Of a stretch of 64,000 nt of DNA, positions 25,132-33,836 are shown piece after piece. The position numbers and the translations under genes were made by a program. The notes under the pieces are model-generated. The model saw only the letters and a program-made list of their open reading frames with translations. It made no database searches and was not told the DNA's origin. Each line of letters begins with the position of its first letter. Position 1 is the first letter of the stretch. The DNA is from RGIG3528 sp045598045 (GTDB taxonomy: Bacteria; Bacillota; Clostridia; Lachnospirales; Lachnospiraceae): NCBI GenBank assembly GCA_045598045.1, contig JAZLLG010000044.1, positions 29,161-93,160 of the forward strand. The letters are read 5' to 3'.

Positions 25132-26142
25132 TTACAGAAGACGGATGTTATTCTCCTCTGCTTTCTTAATTGTGTCCTCAGGCCATACGGAAGACTGTAC
25201 TTCACCGATGTGGCACTTTCTCAGGAAGAACATACATATTCTTGACTGACCGATACCACCGCCGATGGTGTAAGGAAGACGTCTCTCCAAAACAGCCTTT
25301 TGGAAATCAAGCTTCGCTCTGTCTTCGCAACCTGCCTTCTTCAGCTGCTCAGCAAGAGAATTCTCATCTACTCTTATGCCCATTGATGAAAGCTCAAGAC
25401 CGATATCAAGTACCGGATAGTAAACAAGAATATCGCCGTTAAGCTGCCAGTCGTCGTAGTCCGGTGCACGTCCGTCATGCGGCTTTCCCGAAGCAAGCTT
25501 GTCACCTATCTGCATGATGAACACAGCTCCTTTAAGCTTTGCGATGTTGTACTCGCGCTCCTTGGCAGTGCAGTCAGGATACATATTTTCAAGCTCCTGC
25601 GTCGTAACAAAGGCAATATCCTTCGGCAGAATCTCTTTTATGTAGTCATACTTGTTTGCAATGTAGTGCTCGGTCTCGCGAAGAGCCGCATACACCTTGC
25701 GCACGGTCATCTTCAATGTCTCAACGTTTCTTTCGTCCTGAAGAATAATCTTTTCCCAGTCCCACTGATCAACAAAGATTGAGTGAATATTATCAGTATC
25801 TTCATCTCTGCGGATGGCGTTCATATCCGTATAAAGGCCCTCACCATAGGAAAAACCGTACTTTTTAAGGGCCATTCTCTTCCACTTTGCAAGTGAATGG
25901 ACAATTTCTACCGTTGCATCCTTCTGCTCCTTTATGCCGAAGCTTACCGGACGTTCAACACCATTCAGATTATCATTAAGTCCCGTCTCCGGCTTTACAA
26001 AAAGCGGTGCGGATACTCGTGTAAGATTGAGCTGTTTGGAGAGCTGTCTCTCAAAATAATCCTTAAGATGCTTGATTGCGCCTTGTGTTTCTTTGACGCC
26101 AAGCTCGGTGGAGTAGTTTTCCGGAATATAGAATTTCTCCAT
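25132..26142 (-). CDS. asnA: Aspartate-ammonia ligase (asparagine synthetase A)
   Basis: Ammonia-dependent asparagine synthesis with ATP to AMP, 336 residues, full length. A class II aminoacyl-tRNA synthetase-like fold; typical segments are LTRVSAPLFV, GLNDNLNGVERPVSF, SLAKWKRMAL, GEGLYTDMNAIRRDED, HSIFVDQWDWEK, and the C-terminal GGGIGQSRICMFFL. ATG with an ideal AGGAGG. No T-box is present in the short leader. Single-gene unit with its own promoter. Confidence 0.96.
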   Translation of the reverse strand: MEKFYIPENYSTELGVKETQGAIKHLKDYFERQLSKQLNLTRVSAPLFVKPETGLNDNLNGVERPVSFGIKEQKDATVEIVHSLAKWKRMALKKYGFSYGEGLYTDMNAIRRDEDTDNIHSIFVDQWDWEKIILQDERNVETLKMTVRKVYAALRETEHYIANKYDYIKEILPKDIAFVTTQELENMYPDCTAKEREYNIAKLKGAVFIMQIGDKLASGKPHDGRAPDYDDWQLNGDILVYYPVLDIGLELSSMGIRVDENSLAEQLKKAGCEDRAKLDFQKAVLERRLPYTIGGGIGQSRICMFFLRKCHIGEVQSSVWPEDTIKKAEENNIRLL

Positions 26143-26176
26143 GGTTGACCTCCTGTTTTAATATTTAATGTTTCGC

Positions 26177-26205
26177 ATTTTACTACTGTTTTCCGGTTTT
26201 GTAAA
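26177..26205 (-). promoter_or_regulatory. Promoter of asnA
   Basis: TTTACA (26200-26205), 17-bp spacer, TAAAAT (26177-26182) on the minus strand, about 35 nt before the asnA ATG. Confidence 0.65.
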
Positions 26206-26225
26206 TGCTTTATTGTATTAAATCG

Positions 26226-26255
26226 AAAAAGGGCAACCTTTCTACGGGTTGCCCT
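26226..26255 (-). terminator. Terminator after hflC
   Basis: AGGGCAACC (26247-26255) pairs with GGTTGCCCT (26230-26238) around 8 nt; minus strand then reads TTTTTC (26226-26230 region). Confidence 0.88.
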
Positions 26256-26286
26256 CTGTATTGTTTATCCGTTTTCGCAAAAGCGT

Positions 26287-27228
26287 TTATTCAACGTTCT
26301 GGAAAATCTGTGCTATAGGTGAATCGGGATCAAGTATAAGTGTCTTGTTGTCACCTGTAAGAGAACTCTTTGCTGCGTCAAGTGCAAGAACGAAGGTGTA
26401 GAACTCAGCCTTATCTTCGTCGTTGTATGCAGCTGCGAGCTTCTGCATGTAGCCTGCTTCACCTTCCGCGATGAGCTGTGCGGCTTTTGCTTCTGCTTCC
26501 GAAACACTGATTTGAATCTTGTAGTCCGTATCGGTACGAATAATCTGTGCCTCGGACTCACCTTCTGCGGAGTACTTTGCGGCAATATTGTTACGCTCGG
26601 AAATCATACGCTCGTAAACTGCCTGCTTGTTGTCATCGGGAAGGTCAAGGCGCTTAACTTCGATGTTTATGAGTTCAATGCCGTACTGATCCATGGTGTT
26701 GCCAACATTTGCAAAAATCTTTTCCGTGAGTGCACCGCCACGGCCGGCAATAACTTCTTCCTGATCAAGGGAGGAAATAACGTTTTTCATTGCGTTAAAC
26801 ACAGACGCATTGATACGTGCTTCAGCATTTGATATCTGTGAATTAAGTGTCTGTACAAAAGATGTGGGATTTGTAATCTTCCAAAGGACATAAAGGTCTG
26901 CAACCATTGTCTTCTTGTCTTTTGTAATAACGTCCGACTGAGCAAGATCGTATATAAGGATTTCCTTCGGAAGCTTTTCAGCTGTCTGAATGAAAGGAAT
27001 CTTGAATGAAAGACCGGGCTCATCAATGATGTAATCAATCTTACCGAAACGCTTGATAAGTGTGTATTCGTTTTCGTATGTTACAACGAACGTACCACCG
27101 AAAATGATAATTGCTGCCAAAACGAGTGCTCCGAGAACAATCCAGCCTTTTGAACTTTTCTTTTCGGGTTTTGCCTCACGGTACATTCCGTTATCCGATG
27201 ATGATGTGTTTTTGTATGTATCTGCCAT
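26287..27228 (-). CDS. hflC: HflC-like SPFH/prohibitin membrane protein
   Basis: A 313-residue SPFH protein. A ~28-residue polar N-terminus is followed by one membrane helix (~29-52), the band-7 domain (VVTYENEYTLIKRFGKID, PGLSFKIPFIQ, DKKTMVADLYVLWKI) and a C-terminal helical region with the HflC-like ISERNNIAAKYSAEGESEAQIIRTDTD. In Gram-negative bacteria HflK and HflC form a large cage around the FtsH protease and regulate membrane-protein turnover. Directly after hflK (18-nt gap), with AAGGAGG before the ATG; terminator follows. No ftsH is in the window. Confidence 0.88.
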   Translation of the reverse strand: MADTYKNTSSSDNGMYREAKPEKKSSKGWIVLGALVLAAIIIFGGTFVVTYENEYTLIKRFGKIDYIIDEPGLSFKIPFIQTAEKLPKEILIYDLAQSDVITKDKKTMVADLYVLWKITNPTSFVQTLNSQISNAEARINASVFNAMKNVISSLDQEEVIAGRGGALTEKIFANVGNTMDQYGIELINIEVKRLDLPDDNKQAVYERMISERNNIAAKYSAEGESEAQIIRTDTDYKIQISVSEAEAKAAQLIAEGEAGYMQKLAAAYNDEDKAEFYTFVLALDAAKSSLTGDNKTLILDPDSPIAQIFQNVE

Positions 27229-27246
27229 GTTTATTGTCCTCCTTCC

Positions 27247-28209
27247 TTAGTTCTCATTTGTAAACGGTTCAAGAGGAAGAATCATCTCTACGTTCTGACC
27301 CTGTCCGTCCTTAAGCCCGTTTATATAAACGGTCATATCGGGAAGAATTTCCTGCATTGATTCATAGAACATTCTCTGCTTTGTGATAAGGGGATATTTC
27401 TTATATTCTGCATAAAGTGCTTCGAAACGTGATGCCTGACCGATACCTTCGTTGATACGTGCCTGCTTCTGAGCCTCGGCGTCCTTTAAAATCTTGTCGA
27501 CCTTTGCCTTTGCTGCAGGCTCCTGCTCGTTCTTGTACTTGTTTGCATTGTTGATGGCTGTTTCCTTACCCTGCTTTGCGGTTTCAACTGCCTTGAAAGC
27601 TTCCTTTACCGCATCCGTCGGAGGTTCAGCATCCTGAATGGTGATGTTTACGAGCTGGATACCGATATCGTTCTCTTCCAGTTCTTTAACAATAAGCTCT
27701 CTGATTGCGGCCTGAATATCATTCTTACCGGTTGTAATAACCGCGTCAACGCTTGTTGTACCGATAACGGAACGAATGCAGCCCTGCGCAATATTCTTTA
27801 ATATAAGTGTGGGATTCTCAGATGCATAAAGCGCAAGAATGGGATCGCACACCCTGTATTCAAGATAGAAGTCAACATTTACGAAGTCAATATTGAACTT
27901 TTCTTCGCCTGCTTCTGCGTCTTCACTGTAGCTGGAAGTAATCATAAGAGATTCGGATTCAATTGAAATATCTGATGCTTCATCATATCCGATTGCAATG
28001 CCCTTGATGGTGGTATCAACCTTAACAACCTTCTGGATAAAAGGTATCTTCAGGTGAATACCTGCAGTATTTACTGCCTTGGGCTTACCAAATGTTGTTA
28101 CGACAGCCTGTTCGTTTTCTCCTACTGTGTAAACGGAGCCGAAAACGATAACAATGAGAGCAACAACAATGATGGCAACTTTTACGATGCTTCCTGTTTT
28201 GTTTTTCAT
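27247..28209 (-). CDS. hflK: HflK-like SPFH/prohibitin membrane protein
   Basis: A 320-residue partner of HflC. One N-terminal membrane helix (~8-28) leads into the SPFH domain (VGENEQAVVTTFGKP, GIHLKIPFIQKV) and a long Ala/Lys/Glu-rich coiled coil containing the HflK-typical NITIQDAEPPTDAVKEAF and INNANKYKNEQEPAAKA. Both genes overlap in function and are usually adjacent. HflK/HflC pairs are well studied in proteobacteria; in Lachnospiraceae they are present but untested. Confidence 0.88.
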   Translation of the reverse strand: MKNKTGSIVKVAIIVVALIVIVFGSVYTVGENEQAVVTTFGKPKAVNTAGIHLKIPFIQKVVKVDTTIKGIAIGYDEASDISIESESLMITSSYSEDAEAGEEKFNIDFVNVDFYLEYRVCDPILALYASENPTLILKNIAQGCIRSVIGTTSVDAVITTGKNDIQAAIRELIVKELEENDIGIQLVNITIQDAEPPTDAVKEAFKAVETAKQGKETAINNANKYKNEQEPAAKAKVDKILKDAEAQKQARINEGIGQASRFEALYAEYKKYPLITKQRMFYESMQEILPDMTVYINGLKDGQGQNVEMILPLEPFTNEN

Positions 28210-28303
28210 GTGTTATTCCTTTCTGCCCTTGTTAATGGGCTTCAAATCATTTTCCTGTATTTTACCAACCGAAAGTTCGTTAATAAAGTATCAATTTAGC
28301 GAA

Positions 28304-28951
28304 TTACAAATGTGTAATTTGCTCAGCTGCGTCGGAGGGAGTTTCCGCAATATATGCTGCGCCTTCTTTTTCAAGGCTTTCACGGGAGCCAAATCCCCAA
28401 AGCACGCCCATTGTCTTGATTCCGCATATGTTCGCGCCTTCAACGTCAAAACGTGTATCTCCGAGCATCAGCACTTCGGACTTATCGATTATATTGAACT
28501 TTTCAAGAATATCTTCAATGACCTCAATCTTTTCATGGCGATTTCTTGCGTCGTCCGCTCCGCAAAGTTCGTCCAGAAGGACATCCGTCCCAAAGTATTC
28601 CAAAACACGTTTTGCAAAATGCAGCGGCTTGGAAGTCGCAAGAATCAAGGTCTTTCCGGACTCGCGAAGTGCTTTAAGCATTTCGGGAACGCCTTCATAT
28701 ACATAGGCTTCATAAATGCCTGTTGTATTATATCTTTCACGATATTTTTCAACCGCGAGAGAAACCTTTTCTGCCGGAACCCCCGCATCCGCAAAAGACC
28801 AGGTAAGGGGCGGTCCGATATATTTTTTCAGGGTATTCAGATCATCAACTTCAATTCCAAAATGATTAAGGGCGTATTGAATGCTCTTCGTTACGCCCTC
28901 ACATGAATCGGTAATTGTTCCGTCAAGATCTACCAAAACGTACTTAATCAT
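28304..28951 (-). CDS. HAD-family phosphatase, phosphoglycolate phosphatase-like
   Basis: A 215-residue haloacid-dehalogenase hydrolase: motif I DLDGTITDS at residues 8-16, a helical cap domain, motif II ATSKP (~107), lysine motif III, and motif IV LGDTRFDVEGA (~166). Closest to the Gph/PpaX cluster; the substrate could be phosphoglycolate or pyrophosphate, or another small phosphoester, and cannot be fixed from the motifs. It follows phosphoglucomutase by 15 nt and precedes hflK by 94 nt. ATG with GAGAGGAAAA upstream. Confidence 0.85.
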   Translation of the reverse strand: MIKYVLVDLDGTITDSCEGVTKSIQYALNHFGIEVDDLNTLKKYIGPPLTWSFADAGVPAEKVSLAVEKYRERYNTTGIYEAYVYEGVPEMLKALRESGKTLILATSKPLHFAKRVLEYFGTDVLLDELCGADDARNRHEKIEVIEDILEKFNIIDKSEVLMLGDTRFDVEGANICGIKTMGVLWGFGSRESLEKEGAAYIAETPSDAAEQITHL

Positions 28952-28966
28952 CGTTTTCCTCTCTAT

Positions 28967-30697
28967 TTACATAGTTTCAAGCAGTGCCTTAACTTCTGCA
29001 CCAAATGCTTTTGAAAGCTTGTCTGCTTCTTCAAGAGAGCTTCCCTTAACACCGAAATACAGCTTAATCTTCGGCTCGGTTCCGGAAGGTCTTACACAGA
29101 GATAGCTGTCTTCCGTAAGTTCGTAGTAAAGGACATTTGAATTGGGAAGGCCTGTCTTTTCGGTTTCTCCGGTGCTCAAAACCTTTCTCTCATCCTTCTT
29201 GTAGTCACGAACCGCAATAGTCTTGTAGCCGGCAATTTCTTTAATCGGATTGTTACGGAGAGTCTCCATAATCTGACCGATTTTCTCAAGTCCGGTGATA
29301 CCTTTCATGGTTACGGAGATGATATCATCCTTGAAGTAACCGTAACGCTCATAAAGCGAAATCATGGCATCCCAAAGCGTCATGTTCTTTGTCTTATAGT
29401 ATGCGGCAGCTTCGCAAAGAGCCATTGTGGCAACAACCGCATCTTTATCTCTTGCGTGGTCACCGATAAGGCAGCCGTAGCTCTCTTCAAAACCGAAGAG
29501 GTATGTGCCCTTGCCCTGTTCCTCGAACTGTCTCATTACACCGCCGATGAACTTGAAGCCGGTGAGAACTTCAATGCAGTTAACCTTGTAATATGCTGCG
29601 ATAGCCTTGGCCATATCGGTGGATACAATTGTTGTAATAAGAGCGCCGTCGGAAGGGAGGCCCTTGAGCTCCTTTTTAGACATAATTTCATAGTCTGCAA
29701 GGAGACATCCGCTCATATTTCCTGTAAGGGAGATGTATTCACCGCTCTTTGTATCCTTAACGTAAACACCGAGTCTGTCGGCATCGGGGTCTGTAGCCAG
29801 AACGAGGTCAGCATCGATTTTCTTGGCAATGCCGAGGCCAAGCGTAAATGCTTCCTTTGCTTCTGGGTTCGGATATGAAACTGTGGGGAAGTCACCGTTA
29901 GGAAGCTCCTGCTCGGGAACAACTGTGACATTTGTGAAGCCGAGTTCCTTTAAAATGCGTCTTACGGGGATATTTCCCGTGCCGTGAAGAGGTGTATAAA
30001 CAATCTTCAGATCCTTGTTTGCCGCAATTGCGTCAGGGCGAAGAACAAGCTTCTTAAGTGTTTCAATGTAGGCGTCGTCACATTCCTTGCCGATTTGAAC
30101 ATAAAGTCCCTGTTTAACGGCCTCTGCCTTATCCATGGTCTTTACGTCGGCGTAATCCGTAACGGCAGCAACTTCCTTAAGGATTTCTACATCATGAGGT
30201 GCAACAATCTGTGCACCATCTTCCCAGTAAACTTTATAACCGTTGTACTCGGGCGGATTGTGGCTGGCAGTAACATTGATGCCAGCTGTTGCTTTATAAT
30301 ATCTTACCGCAAAGGAAAGCTCAGGTGTCGGACGAAGTGATTCGAAAACGTACGCCTTGATACCGTTTGCGTTAAGGCAAAGTGCTGCTTCGTCAGCGAA
30401 CTCGGGAGACATGTGTCTGGAATCGAACGCAATTGCAACGCCTTTTTTCTCTGCGCCCATACGCTTAATGTAGTTTGCAAGTCCCTGCGTAGCCTTACGG
30501 ACAGTGTAAACATTCATTCTGTTTGTACCTGCTCCGATGATGCCGCGAAGGCCGCCTGTGCCGAATTCAAGGTCCTTGTAGAAACGTTCCTTGATTTCAT
30601 TGTCGTTGTCAGCAATGCTCTTCAGTTCGGCTTTTGTCTTCTCATCAAAGTAAGGGTTTGAAAGCCATGCTTCATAGTTCTGTTTGTAATCTGACAT
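28967..30697 (-). CDS. pgcA: Phosphoglucomutase / phosphomannomutase (alpha-D-phosphohexomutase)
   Basis: Interconverts glucose-1- and glucose-6-phosphate, feeding glycogen and cell-envelope sugars. The 576 residues match the long PgcA-type enzyme: active serine in TASHNPPEYNGYKVY, the metal loop DPDADRLGV, sugar-binding GFEESYGCL, and phosphate-binding RPSGTEPKIKLYF near the C-terminus. ATG with AAGGAGAG upstream. It links the glycogen phosphorylase pathway 6 kb away, which yields glucose-1-phosphate. Confidence 0.94.
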   Translation of the reverse strand: MSDYKQNYEAWLSNPYFDEKTKAELKSIADNDNEIKERFYKDLEFGTGGLRGIIGAGTNRMNVYTVRKATQGLANYIKRMGAEKKGVAIAFDSRHMSPEFADEAALCLNANGIKAYVFESLRPTPELSFAVRYYKATAGINVTASHNPPEYNGYKVYWEDGAQIVAPHDVEILKEVAAVTDYADVKTMDKAEAVKQGLYVQIGKECDDAYIETLKKLVLRPDAIAANKDLKIVYTPLHGTGNIPVRRILKELGFTNVTVVPEQELPNGDFPTVSYPNPEAKEAFTLGLGIAKKIDADLVLATDPDADRLGVYVKDTKSGEYISLTGNMSGCLLADYEIMSKKELKGLPSDGALITTIVSTDMAKAIAAYYKVNCIEVLTGFKFIGGVMRQFEEQGKGTYLFGFEESYGCLIGDHARDKDAVVATMALCEAAAYYKTKNMTLWDAMISLYERYGYFKDDIISVTMKGITGLEKIGQIMETLRNNPIKEIAGYKTIAVRDYKKDERKVLSTGETEKTGLPNSNVLYYELTEDSYLCVRPSGTEPKIKLYFGVKGSSLEEADKLSKAFGAEVKALLETM

Positions 30698-30740
30698 AAT
30701 GCTCTCCTTTTATTGTAAGCCCTGAAATCAGTGGCTGAAT

Positions 30741-32330
30741 TTACCGGAATTTTTCATTGTCCGAAAAATCATAGAAACTGTCCGCGCCGTCGTTTGTTTC
30801 TTCGTAATCGAAGATTCCCGCTTTCGTGCCGAAAGTAACTATTATCTGCATCTTACCGATTACTTTCTGGAAATCACAAGGGATTGTTCCAAGCGAATAG
30901 GTAACGCCCGTATCTACATTGGTAATGGAGGCTGTTCCGCCCTCGGGACCGAGGATATAAACTCTGTGCGCAGGATCGATTTCGAATCCGTAAGTGGAAA
31001 TATCAACCATGGTGGAACCTTCATGGGTTCCTGTGTTTCCCTGTTCGCCTGTATTTCCTGTTTCTCCGGTATTATCGCCGGGTTCCGTACCATCTTCGGG
31101 AGTCGGTGTCGGTGTGGGCGTAAGTCCTTCTTCGGAACGTTCGGTAAGATAAATGGATATGGACTTTGTCGGACTGTCAACCGTAAGTGTCGTCTTCTGG
31201 GTTTCGTATCCGCCTGCCTGAATCTCAATGAAGTAGGAACCGAAGTCCAGTGAAACCGGACCGCTTTCGTAATCTGTTTCCTCGCCGTTGACGTAAAGCT
31301 TTGCGCCCTCCGGCTCAATTCGGAAGTTCACTTCTCCGACCTTTATGGAACCTCTTCCGAAATCATATACGTCCCAAACCGTTTCCTCGCCGCGTTTCAC
31401 GTTAAGAAGTGCAGTGCCTTCGTATTTATCCGAGGTTATGGTGACCATATATTCACCCTCACGGACAACAAACATACCGCTTGAAGGAACAACCTCCGCA
31501 TAGCGTGAACCGATGAGAATCTCGCCGTCAACAAAGTCTTCAAAATTTTGAAGTTGGAGTACACCGTGCCCCATTGTAACGATGATTTCGTATACAGTGT
31601 CGCCAATGCCTCGAATTGTGTACTTATCCTCCTTTGTGAGGAGTGTATCCACGGAAACTCTCTTTCCGTCACTGATTACACAAAGGTCATCCGAGTACTT
31701 GTAGTACTGTCCTCTGATAACCATTCGATGCGTATCTTTTTGTATTTCCAAATTGTCTATTCTGAGTTTCTCCCAGGTTTTGTCGCTCCACTCAGCCTTT
31801 TTAATGATTTCCCTAGAGTCACACGTAAACTTGAGCAGGTCGCCCGGTGCCAGCTGCGCAGCAGTAACCTGACTTCCCTGCTCCGCATAGAAAAGGCTGG
31901 ACCCTGTGTAGACAAGAAGCCTCTCAATTTCGTCCTCAACATCGTACATTTTGATGGTTTTTATTTCGGGGTCAACATTGAGAACAACCGCCAGATGCTC
32001 ATATCCTTTTTCTAATGTATCCGCCGGAGTAACCGCAGCGGCGGTTACGGAAGGCGTCTGTCCTGACTGTCCGTGATGCTTCGGCTCTTTGCTTGAAAGC
32101 AGAAGATAAATAAGGCTTCCGAAAATCAGCACCATAAACACAGCCATAAGCGCAATGACTCCCCCGTGGGAATCGCTGCTCTTTTTGGCTTTTCGTGTTT
32201 CCTTTACGTCCGGGCGGTTCATCAGCCTGTCATACCGGGCCTTTTTCTGCTTATCGGTGCCGTAAATGCGCTGTTCGTAAAGCCTGTTATCCTTACTATT
32301 CTTTTTATCGTCAGGTCCGAGATTAATCAA
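30741..32330 (-). CDS. PEGA-domain membrane-anchored protein
   Basis: A 529-residue exported protein of unknown role. The start is TTG at 32330 with AGGGTG upstream. A basic cytoplasmic N-terminus of ~57 residues precedes one membrane helix (~58-78). The extracellular part has several beta-rich segments, a PEGA domain (~320-390: VNFRIEPEGAKLYVNGEE ... GGYETQKTTLTV), then a low-complexity Thr/Pro/Glu/Gly/Asn linker (TPTPTPTPEDG and GNTGEQGNTG region, ~395-435) and a small C-terminal beta domain. PEGA domains occur in surface proteins and may bind cell-wall components. It lies between cca and pgcA with gaps of about 21 and 43 nt. Confidence 0.8.
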   Translation of the reverse strand: MINLGPDDKKNSKDNRLYEQRIYGTDKQKKARYDRLMNRPDVKETRKAKKSSDSHGGVIALMAVFMVLIFGSLIYLLLSSKEPKHHGQSGQTPSVTAAAVTPADTLEKGYEHLAVVLNVDPEIKTIKMYDVEDEIERLLVYTGSSLFYAEQGSQVTAAQLAPGDLLKFTCDSREIIKKAEWSDKTWEKLRIDNLEIQKDTHRMVIRGQYYKYSDDLCVISDGKRVSVDTLLTKEDKYTIRGIGDTVYEIIVTMGHGVLQLQNFEDFVDGEILIGSRYAEVVPSSGMFVVREGEYMVTITSDKYEGTALLNVKRGEETVWDVYDFGRGSIKVGEVNFRIEPEGAKLYVNGEETDYESGPVSLDFGSYFIEIQAGGYETQKTTLTVDSPTKSISIYLTERSEEGLTPTPTPTPEDGTEPGDNTGETGNTGEQGNTGTHEGSTMVDISTYGFEIDPAHRVYILGPEGGTASITNVDTGVTYSLGTIPCDFQKVIGKMQIIVTFGTKAGIFDYEETNDGADSFYDFSDNEKFR

Positions 32331-32351
32331 ATTTTCACCCTATCCGATACT

Positions 32352-33815
32352 TTAAAACTGAAGACAAGCCATATCGATAAGCTTCTGCTTCTCGTTTAAT
32401 GACTGGTCGGAAATTACTTTTCCGAGAAGGAACTCAAGCATCTCACCAATACCTTCACCTTGTGGGAATCCGGCATCAATGAGGTCCTTTCCGTTGACTG
32501 CAAGCTGCTTAACGCTCACGCAGTCGCCTCTTTCCATGATGGCGTCGTATGTTTCTCTTGCTTTTTTTATTCGCTCAACTGTTTTGGCGGAAGAAACATT
32601 TATCTCCCCAACCGAAACAAAACCGTCCGCAAACGCCCTGCTCTTCTGAAGTTCATAAAGGAGCGCGCATGTATCGGGACCAAGCTTTCTTATCTGCTGG
32701 CGAATTGCAACGTCATTAATGATAACCGGCTTTTGATTATGTGCATCACAAAGCGCGGTGACCATATCTCTCGTCTCATTGTCAAACTTAAGACGCATCA
32801 TAACATTTCTTACACTGTCATGCTTCTTGTCAGCCACTGCCTTATGCATCGAAGTAAGATCAATGGCTTCGTACTTATCTTCCGGCTTTTCGCCGTGTTC
32901 AACGGTATAGCTTGCCATGTTTTCGGCGAAAATGTCCGTATCCGTATATTCTGAAAGAAGCGCAGCCCATTTAAGAATCTGAATTTCTTTAGCGGAATAC
33001 ACTCTGTCAGCAAAAGCCTCGTTTCCTGCAAGAGAGACGGCCTTAACGGCACGCATACCGGACATTGCCTTGCCCGTTTTGACTCCCTTAATGCCTTGAG
33101 CATCCATTCCACCCTGAACAATAGCATCAAACTCAGGGAGTACAACCTTCGTTACACCGGCTTCACGTGCGTCAAAGAGCCTGTCGGGATTCTTTGAAAG
33201 AAGGAGCTTATTCAGCTCAACCCTGATGCGTTCGGCACTGACCTTTTGAAGGTTGGCAGCCCTTTCGGAAGCAGCTTTCAAAGTCTTCTCTTCAATGCTG
33301 AAACCAAGCTGTGCCGAAAAGCGGAAAGCACGGAGTATGCGTAGTGCATCCTCGTCAAACCGCTCGCTTGCTTCGCCGACACAACGGATGATTTTATTAT
33401 TAAGGTCATCCATTCCGCCAAAGAGATCGATAATGCCCTCTGTTTCATTGTAGGCCATGGCATTGATGGTGAAATCCCTGCGGAGAAGATCCTCGGAAAG
33501 CTTCGTGGTGAACGTTACTTCCTTCGGATGTCTGCAATCTTCATATTCACCGTCTATGCGATACGTTGTTACTTCATAGCCGACATGGTCAAGCATAACC
33601 GTGACCGTACCGTGCTGAATGCCGGTGTCTATTGTATTTGAGAAGAGCTCCTTGACCTGTTCGGGCTTTGCCGATGTGGTGATATCCCAGTCATCGGGCT
33701 CTCTTTCAAGAAGAGCATCTCTCACGCATCCGCCCACCGCATAGGCTTCATAGCCTTTTGAGGTAAGCGCATCTATTATTTTTTTAACATTTTTTGGTAG
33801 CTTAATCGCAATCAT
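32352..33815 (-). CDS. cca: CCA tRNA nucleotidyltransferase with degenerate HD domain
   Basis: Adds or repairs the CCA end of tRNAs. The N-terminal class II nucleotidyltransferase is intact: YAVGGCVRDALL with GG motif, DDWDITTSA (the catalytic DxD), the DFTINAMAY motif and RILRAFRFSAQLGF. The 487-residue length is normal for clostridial Cca with an HD domain, but the HD motif is gone: where relatives read LLHDxGKP this has LLSEYTDTD, and the preceding histidine-rich stretch (usually HHIYSVGEHT-like) is replaced by GGMDAQGIKGVK. Therefore it is probably a nucleotidyltransferase lacking phosphohydrolase activity. Start ATG 33815 with a weak GGGA. Confidence 0.9.
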   Translation of the reverse strand: MIAIKLPKNVKKIIDALTSKGYEAYAVGGCVRDALLEREPDDWDITTSAKPEQVKELFSNTIDTGIQHGTVTVMLDHVGYEVTTYRIDGEYEDCRHPKEVTFTTKLSEDLLRRDFTINAMAYNETEGIIDLFGGMDDLNNKIIRCVGEASERFDEDALRILRAFRFSAQLGFSIEEKTLKAASERAANLQKVSAERIRVELNKLLLSKNPDRLFDAREAGVTKVVLPEFDAIVQGGMDAQGIKGVKTGKAMSGMRAVKAVSLAGNEAFADRVYSAKEIQILKWAALLSEYTDTDIFAENMASYTVEHGEKPEDKYEAIDLTSMHKAVADKKHDSVRNVMMRLKFDNETRDMVTALCDAHNQKPVIINDVAIRQQIRKLGPDTCALLYELQKSRAFADGFVSVGEINVSSAKTVERIKKARETYDAIMERGDCVSVKQLAVNGKDLIDAGFPQGEGIGEMLEFLLGKVISDQSLNEKQKLIDMACLQF

Positions 33816-33836
33816 TACATTTCCCGATTCGATTTA

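Noticed and set aside
28154..28906. 250-codon frame opposite the HAD phosphatase
   Set aside because: Antisense shadow; crosses intergenic space without any family features.
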